Shown: positions 14,801-15,501 of the stretch, piece after piece
Numbering within the stretch: position 1 is the stretch's first letter
Layout: each line of letters starts with the position of its first letter
NCBI GenBank assembly: GCA_019115725.1
Contig: DXCY01000206.1
Location: forward strand, 1 to 15,501
Length of the DNA: 15,501 nucleotides
Reading direction: 5' to 3'
DNA from: Candidatus Luteimonas excrementigallinarum
GTDB taxonomy: Bacteria > Pseudomonadota > Gammaproteobacteria > Xanthomonadales > Xanthomonadaceae
Program-made: the position numbers and the translations under genes
The notes under the pieces: model-generated
Told to the model about the DNA's origin: nothing
Seen by the model: only the letters and a program-made list of their open reading frames with translations
The model's database searches: none

Positions 14801-15501
14801 TCGCCGCGCTGGTGCCGGTGACCGAGGCCGAGATCAACCGGGTCTGGGCCGCGCAGGTGCACGAGCCGTACAGCACCGGCATCGGGCGCCGCTATCCGTT
14901 CGACCAGAATGCCGATGTGGATGCCGCTGCTGCGGATATCGCCCGCATCTTCGGCCCATCCGGCGCGGTGGCGGAGTTCAACCGCGATGCGCTGGGGTCG
15001 CTGGTGATCCAGCGCGGCAGCCTGCTGGAGCCGCGCCGCTGGGCGGGTCTGGGTATTTCCCTGGCCCCGGAGCTGGTGGCCGGTTACGGCGACTGGGTCA
15101 GCGGCTCGGCGGGCGGTGCCGACGGACAGGAGATCACCATCTTCCAGATCCGTCCGGAGCCGGCCACGGGAGCGATCGAATACACCATCGTGATCGACGG
15201 CCAGAGCCTGCGGTACCGCAACACGCCACCGGTGTGGGAAAGCTTCCAGTGGCCCAATCCGGGGGCGATCCCGGGGGCGAAGATCTCGGCGGTCACCAGC
15301 GATGGGCGCACCGTGGACATCGTGGACGCGCCGGGAGCGAATGGTTTTGCCCGGATGATGCAGCTGGCCCAGGTGCAGCAGCGCGAGGACAGCAGCACGC
15401 TGACCTGGACCGTGCAGAACGTGGCGGTCACGGTCGACATGCGTACGCAGGGAAATTCCGGCGGGGGCGGGGATTGGCAGCGGGGGCTGCGCCTGCCGGC
15501 G
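11857..15501 (+). CDS. tssM: Type VI secretion system inner-membrane protein TssM (IcmF family), 3' end outside the window
   Basis: TssM spans the inner membrane and, with TssL and TssJ, forms the T6SS envelope complex. In the window 1215 codons are open with no stop. The last residues (QRGLRLPA) look like the usual extreme C-terminus, so only a few residues are probably missing. Two membrane helices lie at about 15-31 and 36-59 and a third at about 444-463. The cytoplasmic NTPase domain between them has Walker A GNPAAGKS (134-141), DTAG with D182, and TKAD (262-265), so nucleotide binding looks intact. A large helical IcmF-related periplasmic region (about 470-1080) and a C-terminal beta domain (about 1085-1205, with WESFQWPNPGAIPGA), which in other TssM proteins contacts TssJ, follow. 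ATG 11857 has GGAAG nine bases upstream. The preceding gene ends 43 bases away, so they are probably co-transcribed. Confidence 0.96.
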   Translation, partial: MFSMFYRLRYYLTDYRVLAVAGIVSAAALMYFGSEGLKTLGVWVVALIVLVAVVWLGVWIFRRVQGRRAAKKLDDMVEEETDRAVATAAPAARADTEALRERMLEAVKAIKSSRIGVLKGKAALYELPWYVIIGNPAAGKSSAILNSGLKFPFEDNRSNVIQGIGGTRNCDWYFTTEGIVLDTAGRYSVSVEDRLEWLTFLDLLKKNRPRAPVNGIIIAASIAELSGSKPEFAIELAKNLRQRVQEITERLEVFAPVYVVFTKADLIAGFTEFFRGLDPAERENVWGATLPFEPGAETDALSSFDKHFDELAEGLREMSLAQMAMARGREVSPGLLTLPLEFTGIKPALRTFIATLFEDNPYQFQPVFRGFYFTSALQEGHSVHYASERVGREFGLQGKPGPEASEPAGQTAHFLKDLFRKVVFADRDLVRQYSSPHRTRLRYAVFLGAVAALALVVGLWTWSYTTNRQLVANATRDLEQAVRLQEERVDLESRIDALLLLQDRMEQLSRHRQQRGVVARLGLYQGDRIEAKLQHEYFNGMRQVMLAPTNARLEAYLGQVVAQGADLAQAAPGDDERAQGLYQEPSPTDADDAYNALKTYLMLGNSERVEQAHLAHQLTRFWRGWLEANRGQMSREDVARAAERLMSFHVARADQPGWPQVDSKVALVSDARAALTQATRGEPAINRVYAQVKARAATRFPTVTVNTLIGEDTNSDIITGSYAISGAFTRKAWEDYIQGAINEAANTELSTTDWVLDTTERSDLSLAGSPEHIAREMVALYKQEYAQEWQKFLQGVGMSGFASFDQAIVRMNAIGDPRNSPLRTLLEAVNEQTIWDNPGAARAQGKAGGGFVAWFQRVILRRSPSPTASTGADGDASPTPMGPVGKAFEGFARLVAPRDGNAPLIDSYFQTLGGLRSRLNAIQTEGEPGPGAARLMRDTLSNEGSELNTALALVDEQLLSGLDETQRTALRSLLLRPLTETFAALVPVTEAEINRVWAAQVHEPYSTGIGRRYPFDQNADVDAAAADIARIFGPSGAVAEFNRDALGSLVIQRGSLLEPRRWAGLGISLAPELVAGYGDWVSGSAGGADGQEITIFQIRPEPATGAIEYTIVIDGQSLRYRNTPPVWESFQWPNPGAIPGAKISAVTSDGRTVDIVDAPGANGFARMMQLAQVQQREDSSTLTWTVQNVAVTVDMRTQGNSGGGGDWQRGLRLPA

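Noticed and set aside
11833..14862. A 1009-codon open frame on the minus strand opposite tssM
   Set aside because: It is Arg/His/Gln/Leu rich without recognisable domains and is fully explained as the antisense shadow of a GC-rich, strongly conserved tssM reading frame.

Overview
The window is a GC-rich (roughly two-thirds G+C) stretch of gammaproteobacterial chromosome, most likely from the Xanthomonadaceae and closest in character to Stenotrophomonas. Two things point there. Short GTAG-headed hairpin repeats of the SMAG type (Stenotrophomonas REP-like elements) lie between genes. The gene set also mixes ordinary metabolic genes with parts of a type VI secretion system (T6SS). No insertion sequence, integrase or CRISPR array is visible.

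Left part (1-4459). After the 3' end of a likely HxlR-type regulator with a C-terminal SCP2-like domain (plus strand) comes a long minus-strand series. Read in transcription order it is: a DUF2388 secreted small protein, a zincin-like/DUF4105 periplasmic protein whose GTG start overlaps the preceding stop, tssA of the T6SS, a type I cysteine dioxygenase-family thiol dioxygenase, and a tRNA-Leu(CAA) with its own TATAAT box.

Middle part (4460-8307). A divergent ybiI (DksA/TraR-type zinc finger) faces a convergent alanine/sodium symporter (AGCS family), with three SMAG hairpins between them. A creatininase-family amidohydrolase (minus) and a spermidine-synthase-like methyltransferase-fold protein (plus) are divergently transcribed. 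The methyltransferase-fold gene ends three bases from a convergent unknown gene.

Right part (8311-15501) is a T6SS segment. A minus-strand membrane-anchored, low-complexity protein with a four-cysteine tail is divergent from a plus-strand series. That series is an M15 (endolysin/VanY-like) peptidoglycan peptidase with two N-terminal membrane segments, a two-TM protein whose cytoplasmic part looks like a catalytically dead beta-ketoacyl synthase, and tssM (IcmF), which is open at the right edge after 1215 codons. TssM is the inner-membrane core of the T6SS. The M15 enzyme is placed to open peptidoglycan for the machine, in the manner described for TagX of Acinetobacter. The ketosynthase-like membrane protein between them is the most unusual item and may be an undescribed T6SS membrane-complex accessory. 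tssA lies about 9.6 kb from tssM, separated by metabolic genes, so the T6SS genes here are split.

No gene-free stretch exceeds about 210 bases.
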